From the NCBI GenBank assembly GCA_022821065.1, contig JAJEEK010000077.1:1-50241 (forward strand): DNA of 50,241 bases. Direction: 5' to 3'. The translations under genes were made by a program, and so were the position numbers. Below are positions 34,239 to 45,388 of this stretch, in pieces (the stretch's first letter is position 1; every line of letters starts with the position of its first letter). Under the pieces are notes generated by a model. The model was given only the letters and a program-made list of their open reading frames with translations. It did no database searches and was not told the origin of the DNA. This stretch comes from Candidatus Poribacteria bacterium (lineage in GTDB: Bacteria > Poribacteria > WGA-4E > WGA-3G).

Positions 34239-37200
34239 CTACTGGAGCATCTTAAAATAATCTTGGAGCGGTGTGACAGTAATATCTCCACGCTGCAGGG
34301 CATCAATAGCGTTCACGGCAGCTGCTGCGCCAGGTATCGTTGTGAAAATCGGGATGTCGTGTGCGATCGCCATCTCGCGAATTAAAAGTTCATTCGGGCG
34401 GTGCAAATCACCAGTAGGTGTATTGATGATCAAGTCAACCGCGTGGTTTTTGATGTAATCGTGAATGGTCGGTCTCCCCTTACCGATACTAAAGACGAGT
34501 TCTGACTGCATTCCGTTTCGGAGGAGCACCTTCGCGGTTCCGTGCGTAGCGATCAGTTCAAACCCCATATCTGTCAATCTCTTAGCAATGAAAATAATTG
34601 CGCGTTTATCTTTATTTTTTACGCTAATGAACACTTTTCCACCGAGGGGTAGCGTGTAACCACATGCTTTCTGTGCCTTCGCAAAGGCGCGGGAGACATC
34701 TGTATCAATTCCCATGACTTCGCCGGTCGATTTCATTTCGGGACCCAAACGTGTATTTGAACCTGGGAAACGGTTGAACGGGAATACAGGTGCCTTGACA
34801 CTGAAATATGCGGGTTCAATCTCTTGCGTAAATCCGAGTTCGTTGAGCGTTTTACCTGCCATTATGCGCGCAGCGAGTTTCGCAAGCGGCACACCGATCG
34901 CTTTACTGACAAATGGAATCGTTCGAGACGCACGTGGGTTCACCTCAAGCACGTAAATGTCATCGCTCCTTATCGCATACTGGACGTTCATCAAACCGCG
35001 CACACGAAGTGCTTTTGCCAAATCGTAGGTAAAGATTTTAAGTTTTTCAATTTGTTCATCTACGAGGGTATACGGTGGTAGCACACAGTCGCTATCCCCT
35101 GAGTGGATACCGGCTTCCTCGATATGCTCCATAATACCACCGATGACCGTTCGATTTCCATCCGAGATCGCATCAACGTCAACTTCGATGGCTTCTTCAA
35201 GATACTTGTCAATGAGGACGGGATGCTCTGGCGATGCTTCAACGGCGGTGTTCATATACTCATGTAAGAGTGCTTCATCGTAAACGATTTGCATCGCGCG
35301 TCCGCCCAAAACATAAGATGGACGGACAATGACAGGGTAGCCGAGCGCAGCAGCGATAGGGGCGGCTTCTTCACTGGATGTTGCTGTCCCGTTGGGCGGT
35401 TGCCTTAACCCGATGTCGTTTAACACGGCTTTAAAGAGGCGTCGATCCTCGGAGCGCGCGATGTCTTCAGGACTCGTGCCAATTATCGGCACGCCTGCCT
35501 CTTTGAGCGCGAGCGCGAGGTTCAACGGGGTCTGTCCACCGAACTGCACAATGACCCCAGACGGTTTCTCTTTGTGATAGATGTTCAGAACGTGTTCAAC
35601 CGTCAACGGTTCAAAATAGAGGCGGTCAGAGGTATCGTAATCGGTGCTGACGGTTTCGGGATTGCTGTTCACCATAATAGTTTCATAGCCGTCGTCTTTG
35701 AGTGCGATTGCAGCATGGACACAGCAGTAGTCAAATTCGATACCTTGTCCAATCCGGTTCGGACCGCCGCCGAGAATCATAATTTTTTCTTTATCGGAAG
35801 GTCGCACCTCATCTTCACTCGAAAGGGTAGAATAATAGTACGGCGTTTCTGCCTCGAATTCAGCGGCACAAGTATCAACGGTTTTGAACGTCGCTTCAAT
35901 ACCGAGATCCTTCCGACATTCACGGATAGTTCCTTCGGACACGTCATATATCTCCGCCAACTGCTGATCGGAAAATCCAAATTGTTTTGCCTGCTGCAAA
36001 ACTGTTTTTGCGACATCAGCATCCGCACCACCGTTTTGTGATCCTGGGTCTGTAACAATATTTTTTAGATGCTGTTTAATATGTTTTTCTGTGTTCGGTT
36101 CGCACAGTGCATTTTCAAAGTCAACAATTTCCTTCAAATTATAGAGGAAGAACGGATCGATGTGTGAATAGGCGTGTATCTCTTCAATGCTCATCCCGCG
36201 TGTGAGTGCAGCTTTGATATAAAATATCCGCTTGACATTAGGAATGCTCAGTTTGCTTGGGATTTCAGACAACGGTAGATCATCGAGTGGGTGGTTATCT
36301 AACCCGTACCAACCATTCTCCAGGGACCGTAGTCCCTTCTGTAACGCCTCTTTAAAGGTCCTGCCGATAGCCATAGCCTCGCCGACGGATTTCATCTGTG
36401 TTGTGAGTGTTTCATCAGTCCCTTGGAATTTCTCAAATGCCCAGCGCGGGATTTTGACGACGACATAATCGATTGTCGGCTCAAAGCAGGCAGGTGTTTC
36501 AGCAGTGATGTCGTTCGGAATTTCATCTAAATTGTAGCCGACGGCGAGTTTGGCTGCGATTTTGGCGATTGGAAAACCTGTCGCTTTTGACGCAAGCGCG
36601 GAGCTGCGCGAGACACGCGGGTTCATCTCAATAACCACCTGCCTCCCCGTCTTTGGATCAACAGCAAATTGGATATTAGAACCCCCAGTGTCAACACCTA
36701 TTTCTCGGATGATTTTAATCGCGGAATCTCGCATCAACTGATATTCTTTATCCGTCAAGGTCTGGATCGGTGCGACAGTGATACTATCTCCCGTGTGGAC
36801 ACCCATCGCATCAACATTTTCAATCGAGCAGATGATAACAACATTGTCTGCCCCATCTCGCATCACCTCTAGCTCGAATTCTTTCCATCCGATGACAGAC
36901 TCTTCAATCAACAATTCGCTGATTGGACTGAGGGCGAGTCCTTTCGCTACCATCTTTTCGTATTCTTCGATGTTGTAAGCGATCCCGCCCCCTGTACCAC
37001 CGAGTGTAAACGCCGGACGGATAATTGCCGGAAAACCGATCTCTTGGACCAGTTCGAGTGCCTCGTGGACGGTGTGTGCAATGCCGCTCTGCGGGACTTC
37101 AAGTCCGATTTCTATCATCGCCTCTTTGAAGAGTGCGCGGTCTTCCGCTTTTTGGATAGCTGGTAACTTTGCCCCGATAAGTTCAACGCCATACTTATCA

Positions 37201-37523
37201 AGTACACCTGACTCTGCAAGTTCGACGGACACGTTCAAAGCGGTTTGTCCACCGAGTGTCGGTAGCAGGGCATCTGGACGCTCTTTGGCAATGACAAGTT
37301 CCACCGTGTCAGCCGTGATGGGTTCGATGTAGGTCTGATCGGCGAAATCCGGGTCGGTCATAATCGTGGCAGGATTGCTATTGACGAGGGTAATTTCGTA
37401 CCCCTCCTCTTTAAGTGCCTTACATGCCTGCGTCCCTGAGTAGTCAAACTCACACGCCTGTCCGATGATAATTGCTCCGGATCCTATAATTAAAATTTTA
37501 TTTATATCTGTTCGCTTTGGCAT
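34239..37523 (-). CDS. carB: Carbamoyl phosphate synthase large subunit
   Basis: At 1094 residues this is full-length CarB. Two homologous halves each have a biotin-carboxylase-like N-terminus ([20 protein letters not shown] at 14-33; [20 protein letters not shown] in the second half) and an ATP-grasp domain ([26 protein letters not shown]), followed by an oligomerisation region and a C-terminal MGS-like allosteric domain ([12 protein letters not shown] to the end). It makes carbamoyl phosphate from bicarbonate, two ATP and ammonia tunnelled from CarA. The gap to the carA stop is 101 bases with an imperfect GGGTT/AACCC hairpin. Confidence 0.98.
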   Translation of the reverse strand: MPKRTDINKILIIGSGAIIIGQACEFDYSGTQACKALKEEGYEITLVNSNPATIMTDPDFADQTYIEPITADTVELVIAKERPDALLPTLGGQTALNVSVELAESGVLDKYGVELIGAKLPAIQKAEDRALFKEAMIEIGLEVPQSGIAHTVHEALELVQEIGFPAIIRPAFTLGGTGGGIAYNIEEYEKMVAKGLALSPISELLIEESVIGWKEFELEVMRDGADNVVIICSIENVDAMGVHTGDSITVAPIQTLTDKEYQLMRDSAIKIIREIGVDTGGSNIQFAVDPKTGRQVVIEMNPRVSRSSALASKATGFPIAKIAAKLAVGYNLDEIPNDITAETPACFEPTIDYVVVKIPRWAFEKFQGTDETLTTQMKSVGEAMAIGRTFKEALQKGLRSLENGWYGLDNHPLDDLPLSEIPSKLSIPNVKRIFYIKAALTRGMSIEEIHAYSHIDPFFLYNLKEIVDFENALCEPNTEKHIKQHLKNIVTDPGSQNGGADADVAKTVLQQAKQFGFSDQQLAEIYDVSEGTIRECRKDLGIEATFKTVDTCAAEFEAETPYYYSTLSSEDEVRPSDKEKIMILGGGPNRIGQGIEFDYCCVHAAIALKDDGYETIMVNSNPETVSTDYDTSDRLYFEPLTVEHVLNIYHKEKPSGVIVQFGGQTPLNLALALKEAGVPIIGTSPEDIARSEDRRLFKAVLNDIGLRQPPNGTATSSEEAAPIAAALGYPVIVRPSYVLGGRAMQIVYDEALLHEYMNTAVEASPEHPVLIDKYLEEAIEVDVDAISDGNRTVIGGIMEHIEEAGIHSGDSDCVLPPYTLVDEQIEKLKIFTYDLAKALRVRGLMNVQYAIRSDDIYVLEVNPRASRTIPFVSKAIGVPLAKLAARIMAGKTLNELGFTQEIEPAYFSVKAPVFPFNRFPGSNTRLGPEMKSTGEVMGIDTDVSRAFAKAQKACGYTLPLGGKVFISVKNKDKRAIIFIAKRLTDMGFELIATHGTAKVLLRNGMQSELVFSIGKGRPTIHDYIKNHAVDLIINTPTGDLHRPNELLIREMAIAHDIPIFTTIPGAAAAVNAIDALQRGDITVTPLQDYFKMLQ

Positions 37524-37624
37524 CTTTTAATTTGGTCCTAACGGGTCTGTCAGGTCCCTTTAGACAGGGGCTGGGTTCTCAAAAACCCGCCTTTCGCCTT
37601 CGGCTACAGGCTGCCCTCAATTGG

Positions 37625-38788
37625 TTAACATTCATCCATCATCTCAGTAAAGTGCGAAAAGAGATAACTTGCATCGTGCGGACCGGGGGACGCTTCTGGA
37701 TGATACTGCACAGAAAAGAGAGGATACTCCCGATGCTGTATCCCTTCCAGCGTATCATCATTTAAATTGATATGCGTGATGTCAACGCTATTCGGCAGTG
37801 AATCGATATCAACGCAGAATCCGTGGTTTTGGGATGTAATTTCGACTCGGTTGTTCTCAAGGTGTTTGACGGGTTGGTTCGCGCCTCGGTGTCCAAATTT
37901 CAGTTTATAGGTTTTTCCACCGAGCGCAAGTCCGAGGAGTTGGTGTCCCAAACAGATCCCGAAAAGCGGTTTTTTGCCTATCAACCCCTGGATCGTCTCG
38001 ATTGCGTAGCCGACGGGCATGGGATCACCCGGACCGTTTGAGAGGAAAACGCCGTCTGGTTCCGCTGCGAGAATCTCCTCAGCAGTTGTCTGCGCTGGCA
38101 CAACTTGCACTTCGCATCCGTGTTCAGTGAGTTGACGCAAGATGTTATATTTAATGCCGAAATCGAGAGCGATGACTTTATAGCTTTCGGCTTTCGGCTT
38201 TCGGCTTTCGTCTCTCAGTCTGTAGTCATTGACATCGCTTTCAAGGGGCACAACACCCTTTTGCTGATGGCTGACCGTGCCATTACGCCACGCGTACGGG
38301 TTCGGACAAGTCACGCGTTGGACCAAGTCCCAACCGACCAATCCATGCCACGCTTTGGCTTTCGCCACAAGGCTTTCAGGGTTCAAGTCATCTGTAGAGA
38401 GGCAACCGTTCATGACACCGTGAACCCGAAGACGACGCGTGAGTGCCCGTGTATCAATCCCTTGAATGCCGATGATACCGTGCTCGGATAGATAAGTATC
38501 TAAACTCCATTTTGAACGCCAATTGCTATGGTACGCACTGTATTCACGAACAACAAAACCTTCTACTTGTGGACCGATAGATTCAACGTCTGCTTCGTTG
38601 CAACCGTAATTACCTATCAACGGATATGTCATCGTGACAATCTGTCCCTTGTAGGATGGATCGGTTAGGACTTCCTGATAACCAGTCATACTGGTATTAA
38701 AGACGACTTCACCGATGGCTTCGCCTGTCGCTCCAAACTGTTCACCCTCGAAAACTGTTCCGTCGGTTAACGCCAGAATTGCTTTCAT
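37625..38788 (-). CDS. carA: Carbamoyl phosphate synthase small (glutaminase) subunit
   Basis: The 387-residue protein has the CarA N-terminal domain (1-185) and a class I glutamine amidotransferase domain (204 to end) with NGPGDP, the nucleophile Cys279 in GICLGHQ and the HPE of QYHPEASPG. It hydrolyses glutamine and passes ammonia to CarB. Between the domains residues 194-202 (ESRKPKAES) are encoded by a tandem CTTTCGG heptamer at 38184-38210 (plus-strand sense) that looks like inserted repeat DNA; the frame stays open. It follows pyrC by 98 bases in the pyrR operon. Confidence 0.96.
   Translation of the reverse strand: MKAILALTDGTVFEGEQFGATGEAIGEVVFNTSMTGYQEVLTDPSYKGQIVTMTYPLIGNYGCNEADVESIGPQVEGFVVREYSAYHSNWRSKWSLDTYLSEHGIIGIQGIDTRALTRRLRVHGVMNGCLSTDDLNPESLVAKAKAWHGLVGWDLVQRVTCPNPYAWRNGTVSHQQKGVVPLESDVNDYRLRDESRKPKAESYKVIALDFGIKYNILRQLTEHGCEVQVVPAQTTAEEILAAEPDGVFLSNGPGDPMPVGYAIETIQGLIGKKPLFGICLGHQLLGLALGGKTYKLKFGHRGANQPVKHLENNRVEITSQNHGFCVDIDSLPNSVDITHINLNDDTLEGIQHREYPLFSVQYHPEASPGPHDASYLFSHFTEMMDEC
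38184..38210. repeat. Heptamer tandem repeat (CTTTCGG, nearly 4 copies) inside carA
   Basis: Three perfect CTTTCGG units and a partial fourth (CTTTCG then T) lie inside the carA coding region, in the linker between its domains. A gain or loss of one unit changes length by 7 bases and would shift the frame. Confidence 0.9.
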
Positions 38789-38886
38789 TTTTTTTAATTT
38801 TCCTTGCGGTTCGTTCGGGCGGATTGTAGAAGAAACAGTCTTCTCCGTATATCCGCCTGCACCGTTGTTGCAGGCTACGCGCTTTT

Positions 38887-40803
<1,917 letters not shown>

Positions 40804-40867
40804 ATCAACCAAACAATTCCGATGGACAGTCTACATTTTGGATCCGATTCAAATTGTGATCTTGCAT

Positions 40868-40902
40868 CCTTTTTTCAACCTCTCTGGATTGGATTAAAAA
40901 GG
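40868..40902 (-). promoter_or_regulatory. PyrR-binding anti-antiterminator hairpin
   Basis: On the minus strand CCTTTTTAA...AAAAAAGG forms an outer stem that encloses AATCCAGAGAGGTT, matching the conserved PyrR recognition loop (UCCAGAGAGG-type). PyrR binding there would favour formation of the downstream terminator. It sits about 65 bases upstream of the terminator and about 25 bases after the predicted transcription start. Confidence 0.88.
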
Positions 40903-40932
40903 TTTTTCGTATGAATGTTCGCTGATTATTAT

Positions 40933-40961
40933 ATTATACGATATTTGCGCCTTAATTGCAA
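40933..40961 (-). promoter_or_regulatory. Promoter of the [16 protein letters not shown] operon
   Basis: On the minus strand TTGCAA (40956-40961), 17-base spacer and TATAAT (40933-40938). The start site would be near 40926, giving a leader of about 190 bases to pyrR that contains the attenuator. Confidence 0.78.
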
Positions 40962-41017
40962 ATTTTTATTTTCGTGGTGCGATTTCAGGTCTCAATGACT
41001 CCAATTGCCTCAGAGAC

Positions 41018-41623
41018 CTATACCTTTTGCTCCACCATGCTGGCGAGAATACCGAGGATTTTGTCGCATTGTGCGATTTGGTAGACTGTTATATCAATAG
41101 ACAAGTGATTTTCTTTTAATTTAAGGAATTTCCACTCTGTCCCTGTTGTGGCTGCACCATAAATGTAAGGAATATCATTACCTTTTTCAGCATTAAAGCG
41201 TTGTGCGGCGATCATCTCGGCGACACACTGTCCCAGCCCAGGTGTGGGATCTTCCTTCTTTGCTTCAACAAGTACGATAACAGGTGCCCGCAAAAGAGAT
41301 TGCATCGGCGATAGACTTATTAAGAAATCGCATACCCCTGTCAATCCATTTTCGGCATCAACATTAAAATCAATGCCAGAAAAGAGACTGATGCGACGCT
41401 CAAATTTCTCGCGGAGTTCAATCAGAATATTAGCGACAATCAGTTCGGAACGTGCTTTCTCGGTATTTACGGCGGCAGCCACAGGGACCTTTTTTTCTAA
41501 CTCCACCATGAGTTCCGGACTTGGTGCTATGGGTTCTGCGCTAGCAAAGATGTCTATAGATTCAACAGTTTCCAATTGAAATGTTGTCAATACCTCTTCT
41601 AAGGTAAAATTGCTATACGCCAT
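41018..41623 (-). CDS. PD-(D/E)XK nuclease-fold protein of unknown role
   Basis: This 201-residue protein contains a plausible PD-(D/E)XK core: Glu60 in a helix, Asp99 in GVCDFLI, Glu120-Ala-Lys122 in VIVLVEAKKED and Gln132 in LGQCVAEM. The rest of the sequence matches no named family that I recognise. A very strong ribosome site (AAAGGAGGT) precedes the ATG. It starts 23 bases after the small CopG-like gene and shares its promoter, so the two may act together. It could be a restriction- or toxin-type nuclease or a remnant; no partner methylase is present. Confidence 0.6.
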   Translation of the reverse strand: MAYSNFTLEEVLTTFQLETVESIDIFASAEPIAPSPELMVELEKKVPVAAAVNTEKARSELIVANILIELREKFERRISLFSGIDFNVDAENGLTGVCDFLISLSPMQSLLRAPVIVLVEAKKEDPTPGLGQCVAEMIAAQRFNAEKGNDIPYIYGAATTGTEWKFLKLKENHLSIDITVYQIAQCDKILGILASMVEQKV

Positions 41624-41646
41624 TTGTCAGAACCTCCTTTCAGTGA

Positions 41647-41898
41647 CTACCTTGTTTCAATACGTTCAACAACCCACTCGCGAATTAGGTTTTCAGGGGA
41701 CATCCCACGCGATTGAGCAAGGGCGTTAATTGTTTCCAACTCACCAGGTGCTAAAGCAACAAGGAGTCGGGCAGAAAGTTCAAAAACAGGTTCATCCACT
41801 TCCTCAAGTTCATCTTCAAAATCGGTTAAGTCATGCATGTCCCAGAAATGCACAAGCTCTTGAATAGAATCAGTTTTTGGAATATTTTTACGGTTCAT
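41647..41898 (-). CDS. CopG/BrnA-like antitoxin
   Basis: The 83-residue protein begins with an acidic HFWDMHDLTDFEDEL segment typical of CopG-type antitoxins of BrnTA-related systems and ends with a ribbon-helix-helix (ELSARLLVALAPGELETINALAQSRGM pattern, last 40 residues). It would be a DNA-binding antitoxin that autoregulates. The expected BrnT toxin gene is not next to it; the neighbour is the PD-(D/E)XK protein. It has its own consensus promoter at 41971-41999. Confidence 0.75.
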   Translation of the reverse strand: MNRKNIPKTDSIQELVHFWDMHDLTDFEDELEEVDEPVFELSARLLVALAPGELETINALAQSRGMSPENLIREWVVERIETR

Positions 41899-41970
41899 AT
41901 CTGACCCATTTTGAATGGTCTGTAAGTTTTGAAAAATGATAAAAGATTCATTTTATGTAAAATTACGTTA

Positions 41971-41999
41971 AGTATATCATGGGAATTTTCTCTTGTCAA
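41971..41999 (-). promoter_or_regulatory. Promoter of the antitoxin/nuclease pair
   Basis: On the minus strand TTGACA (41994-41999), 17-base spacer, TATACT (41971-41976). It stands about 75 bases upstream of the antitoxin ATG. Confidence 0.8.
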
Positions 42000-42030
42000 C
42001 GGAACTAAAAAATAAGTACTTGACTGTTGA

Positions 42031-42384
42031 TTATTCCGGTTGACGAATCCTGACCCGTCCGGGAGAAATAACACTGAAAGCTCCCAGTAATTGGGAACCT
42101 TGATTCTCGAAAACAGTTGAGACAATTCTCGCTTTCGCCTGCTTAGATAAACCATCAAGGCGAATAAGAACAACCCCTGTATGGATGCTGCCCTGGCGGT
42201 AGACAAGTTCTCCGAAGTCTTTATCTTCCGTAATCAGTAATGCGCCATTTTGGTTGGCTTGCTCTAACACAGTTTCATCGTCAATGCTTGGTGCGAACTC
42301 TGCAACGTATAAAACGTTATGCCTATCCTGTCGAAGTGCGTCTACAACGAGTTTGTCAACGTTTTCGTCTACAATAAGATTCAT
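42031..42384 (-). CDS. DUF5615 PIN-like toxin
   Basis: The 117-residue protein matches DUF5615 (PIN-like domain): LIVDENVDKLVVDALR with Asp6, DDETVL, and LLITEDKDFGELV with Asp54/Asp56 for the metal site. PIN-like toxins cleave RNA. It overlaps the DUF433 antitoxin gene by ATGA, the usual toxin-antitoxin arrangement. The long frame 41895-42206 in another reading frame is a shadow. Confidence 0.85.
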   Translation of the reverse strand: MNLIVDENVDKLVVDALRQDRHNVLYVAEFAPSIDDETVLEQANQNGALLITEDKDFGELVYRQGSIHTGVVLIRLDGLSKQAKARIVSTVFENQGSQLLGAFSVISPGRVRIRQPE

Positions 42385-42617
42385 GGCGTTTGTTCTGATA
42401 CAGGATAAATGACATCAGCGCGAAGAGCTTGCGCCGCAAAACGAAAAGCTGCACGGATACCCTCCTCTGTTAAACGCGGATATGCTTCAAGCAGTTGCTC
42501 AATTGTTTCGCCTGCCGCGAACTTCTCCAAAATCAGCTCAACAGGAATACGGGTCCCGGTGATGACAGGTTTTCCCATCATGATAGATGGATTCGATTGG
42601 ATCCATTTTGTATCCAT
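42381..42617 (-). CDS. DUF433 antitoxin
   Basis: The 78-residue protein matches DUF433: GKPVITGTRIPVELILEKFA (VapB-like helix-turn-helix) and TIEQLLEAYPRLTEEGIRAA. I start at MDTKW, preceded by AAAGGAG; the longer frame begins with TTG. Together with the DUF5615 gene it forms a type II toxin-antitoxin pair. Its own promoter lies upstream at 42674-42703. Confidence 0.88.
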   Translation of the reverse strand: MDTKWIQSNPSIMMGKPVITGTRIPVELILEKFAAGETIEQLLEAYPRLTEEGIRAAFRFAAQALRADVIYPVSEQTP

Positions 42618-42673
42618 TTTACTTTCTCCTTTCAACGAAATATCTAAAAAACGCTAACCTTATTTTCATAGAT

Positions 42674-42703
42674 ATTATACCCAATTAACATCAGAATTTG
42701 CAA
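42674..42703 (-). promoter_or_regulatory. Promoter of the DUF433-DUF5615 pair
   Basis: On the minus strand TTGCAA (42698-42703), 18-base spacer, TATAAT (42674-42679), about 55 bases before the DUF433 ATG. Confidence 0.65.
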
Positions 42704-42722
42704 TAAAGAAGAACAAATCTTT

Positions 42723-43505
42723 CTATTCATCCTGAATGGCACTGATTTCATCTTCAGAGATTTTATGGACGCTTTTTGGATTAAAGGTCTGTGTTGTGTC
42801 TACACGTAAGGCGACTTCGATCCTGCCACCGGTTAGCACAAAGAATTGGATTAGGAAACCACCGCCCTGCATAGATTCGACCTGATACTCGTCTTCGTCA
42901 AGATTACCAAGCCATATCGGTAAAGATTCTTCAAACTTCGGGTGTGTAAGGACGTTCTCCGGTAACGCTATAATTAGCGTACCCGGAGCATCACCGATAG
43001 CATCGCCGATAACTTCCCGTCTCTTTACCATAAATGGTACAACATGACTGGCGTATTCAAAATCATCGTCACCGGCGCGCTCGGGGGGTACAAGTCCCCA
43101 CGTCAGGTGATGGATAAACGGGTTCCCGTATCCCTGCCCAAGCATGTGCTGCAGTGCCAGTTTATCAACCGGATGCACAACGGCGACGTAATCGAACCAT
43201 CCATCGTTGCGGGCAGGACTGTCCGCTGGTAATTGTGCCGAGACATTGATGTAGTCGCAACCGTCAACAGGCGATGGATAGCACCGCGCATCCCAACCGT
43301 TGACGTAACCGAGTTGCTTCAAACCGTCTGCAACGAGGTGTGGTGGATCGCAAAAAATTGCGGCGTGATCCATATTCGGGTAGATTTCTACGCCTGCATC
43401 AATGACGCGTTCCGCAACATCGGTCGCCTCTCTGAAACGGAGATCGGCGTTTTCGATTGTCAAATAGTCCGTAAAATTTGTTGGCAATTTCATCAAATTT
43501 TCCAT
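42723..43505 (-). CDS. Hypothetical protein, VOC-like features
   Basis: I do not recognise this 260-residue protein with confidence. It has no signal or membrane segments. The stretch DHAAIFCDPPHLVADGLKQLG and the later NPFIHHLTWGLVPP have histidine placements and beta-alpha rhythm that recall vicinal-oxygen-chelate enzymes, but I cannot identify a complete metal set. The C-terminus contains a likely beta-hairpin (FLIQFFVLTGGRIEVALRV) and an acidic end. GAGG lies upstream of the ATG. It diverges from the aldolase-like gene at 43720. Confidence 0.6.
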   Translation of the reverse strand: MENLMKLPTNFTDYLTIENADLRFREATDVAERVIDAGVEIYPNMDHAAIFCDPPHLVADGLKQLGYVNGWDARCYPSPVDGCDYINVSAQLPADSPARNDGWFDYVAVVHPVDKLALQHMLGQGYGNPFIHHLTWGLVPPERAGDDDFEYASHVVPFMVKRREVIGDAIGDAPGTLIIALPENVLTHPKFEESLPIWLGNLDEDEYQVESMQGGGFLIQFFVLTGGRIEVALRVDTTQTFNPKSVHKISEDEISAIQDE

Positions 43506-43719
43506 GAGAAACCTCTATCTGTATTTATTTTCAAGGAAGAGCATTTGGAAGAATCAATTAATCCGAGTCAGATATTGCAAGTTTATCAGAAACAGTGTTG
43601 ACAAGCAAGTGTTTTAGTGTCCCTTGAAGCCAAAAGTTGTTGTAAAAAGTACAGATATTTGGTAATGTTAATATAGACTGGAATACTATGTCCTATACCC
43701 AAAAATAGAGGAGCAATTT

Positions 43720-44508
43720 ATGCGAAAAAATACATTTAGAGAACTACTCAACGCTGACAAACCGACAGTTGGCACACATATCCATACCACTTGGCCCTCC
43801 ATCGTTGAGGCGATTGGTCACACAGGTTTGTATGACTACGTCGAATTTGTAGGTGAATACGGTCCGTTTGATCTGCACGATCTGGATAACCTATGTCGAG
43901 CGGCTGAGCTGCACAACATCTCCACAATGATTAAGGTAGACCAAGAACCGCGAGGTTTCATCGCGCAACGCGCAATAGGTTCAGGTTTCCAGAGCGTACT
44001 TTATGCAGACTGCCAAAACGTTGAAGATGTGAAGGAATGCGTGAAGATAACGCGTGCAGATACACCGGAAGATGGGGGCAGCTACGGTGTGGCAACCCGC
44101 CGATTCTCCTATATGGGTTACGGTGGCGGGCCGGAATACGTGCAGGCACTCCGCGATGTCGTCAACGTCATTATGATTGAAAAGAAAGGCACCGTTGAGA
44201 ACCTCGAAGAGGTACTATCTGTCGAAGGCGTTGATATGATCCAATGGGGTGGTTCAGACTATTCGATGAGTATCGGGAGGGTCGGTCAACGTGGTGCGCC
44301 TGAAATCCGAGAGGCACACGACAGGGTGTTCAAGACCGCCGTAAAAATGGGGGTCCCGCCACGTGCTGAAATCGGAAGTGCCGACGACGCGAAACGCTAT
44401 CTGGATATAGGGGTGCGACACTTCTGTATCGGCACCGATATTTCCATCCTCTACAGTTGGTGGCGGCAGGAAGGTGACGGATTGCGCAAAGCTCTTGAGG
44501 GACATTAG
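43720..44508 (+). CDS. HpcH/HpaI aldolase family protein with altered active site
   Basis: The 262-residue TIM barrel matches the class II pyruvate aldolase family: VIMIEKKGTVENLEEV carries the metal-ligand Glu, and IQWGGSDYSMSIG the ligand Asp. However the usual D-x-EHGP at the catalytic His position reads G-EYGP, with Tyr instead of His, and the Arg that holds the carboxylate is Lys in MIKV. Metal binding is therefore likely kept but catalysis may differ. The ATG is preceded by GAGGAG. It is followed by a nested inverted repeat and then a convergent creatininase gene. Confidence 0.8.
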   Translation: MRKNTFRELLNADKPTVGTHIHTTWPSIVEAIGHTGLYDYVEFVGEYGPFDLHDLDNLCRAAELHNISTMIKVDQEPRGFIAQRAIGSGFQSVLYADCQNVEDVKECVKITRADTPEDGGSYGVATRRFSYMGYGGGPEYVQALRDVVNVIMIEKKGTVENLEEVLSVEGVDMIQWGGSDYSMSIGRVGQRGAPEIREAHDRVFKTAVKMGVPPRAEIGSADDAKRYLDIGVRHFCIGTDISILYSWWRQEGDGLRKALEGH

Positions 44509-44513
44509 AAAAG

Positions 44514-44646
44514 TTGTCAGTTGCCAGTTATCGATTGTCGAAAAGTTTTAAAGACTGCGAAGTGTGCTAAAGTTTGTAAAGTGGTCAACAACTTTAGTAC
44601 ACTTCGCAACTTTCGATATATTTACAAACTAACTGAAGGCTGACAA
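44514..44646. repeat. Nested inverted-repeat element B
   Basis: An 18-base inner stem (GCGAAGTGTGCTAAAGTT 44557-44574 / AACTTTAGTACACTTCGC 44590-44607, one mismatch) is enclosed by an imperfect outer pair (TTGTCAG....CAGTTA from 44514, TAACTG....CTGACAA to 44646). Its flank GACAACCGACAA matches the leader of the GT9 gene near 22130, so it belongs with element A at 22146-22204. Confidence 0.7.
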
Positions 44647-44656
44647 CCGACAACTC

Positions 44657-45385
44657 CTAAAGCATTGACTGCATTTTCTCTGCAACCCAGTCTACAGCGA
44701 CATCAATCATCGCTTGCCCTTTTTCTGCTGTAGCAAGTTTTGCTTGATGATGGTATTCGCGGTCAGACTTCGCTTGCCCTTCATTAGAGATCGTGAGTTT
44801 CGCACTGTCGTAATCCACACCGTTCCAATCTACATTCTCCGCAAAGGCAGCGAGCGCGAACGCCGTTTCAAATTCTGCAGCGTGTCCCGGACAGATACCC
44901 GATTCCATCTGTTCCTGCACCAACTCATTGCTGTACGCTTCCCAATAGGAGTGAAACGCAATATTGATACCGAGTTTCTCTCGGTAGTCGTCCAAGCGTT
45001 GGTTCACCGGACCCGCGTTGCCAGCATGACCGTTGACAATCAGAATGTTTTCAACCCCATGCCGACGCATGCTATCAGCGACATCGTATAATACTTCGCC
45101 GAAAACTTCTGCTCGGAGCGTGAGCGTTCCTTTATGGTCCATCCAGTGTTCCGAGACACCGATGGCTAAAGGCGTTGTAACGATCACTTGGGGGAACAAT
45201 TTTTCAGCCGCTAATTTGGACACATACACGGCACTTTGTGTATCGTGATACATCGCTAAGTGTTCGTTATGCTGTTCTGTGCTACCTGTTGGGATAATTG
45301 CCCCTTTGAGCGTACCGGCATCAATCGCCTCACGGAAATAACGCCGTTGGTTTTCCCAGAGGAGTACGGATTTGATTTGAGACAT
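44657..45385 (-). CDS. Creatininase family amidohydrolase
   Basis: The 242-residue protein carries the creatininase metal site: GSTEQHNEHLAMYHDT (Glu, His and Asp ligands) and NGHAGN, plus ETAFAL for a later Glu. It hydrolyses an amide such as creatinine or a pathway analogue; substrate not determined. It is the last gene of the packed leftward operon headed by the SAM-HAT-like lipoprotein; its ribosome site GGAGG lies in the last codons of the preceding APH-like gene (gap 3 bases). Confidence 0.88.
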   Translation of the reverse strand: MSQIKSVLLWENQRRYFREAIDAGTLKGAIIPTGSTEQHNEHLAMYHDTQSAVYVSKLAAEKLFPQVIVTTPLAIGVSEHWMDHKGTLTLRAEVFGEVLYDVADSMRRHGVENILIVNGHAGNAGPVNQRLDDYREKLGINIAFHSYWEAYSNELVQEQMESGICPGHAAEFETAFALAAFAENVDWNGVDYDSAKLTISNEGQAKSDREYHHQAKLATAEKGQAMIDVAVDWVAEKMQSML

Positions 45386-45388
45386 CGT

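Noticed and set aside
41895..42206. 103-codon minus-strand frame overlapping the DUF5615 gene
   Set aside because: It is an out-of-frame shadow of a recognised toxin gene.
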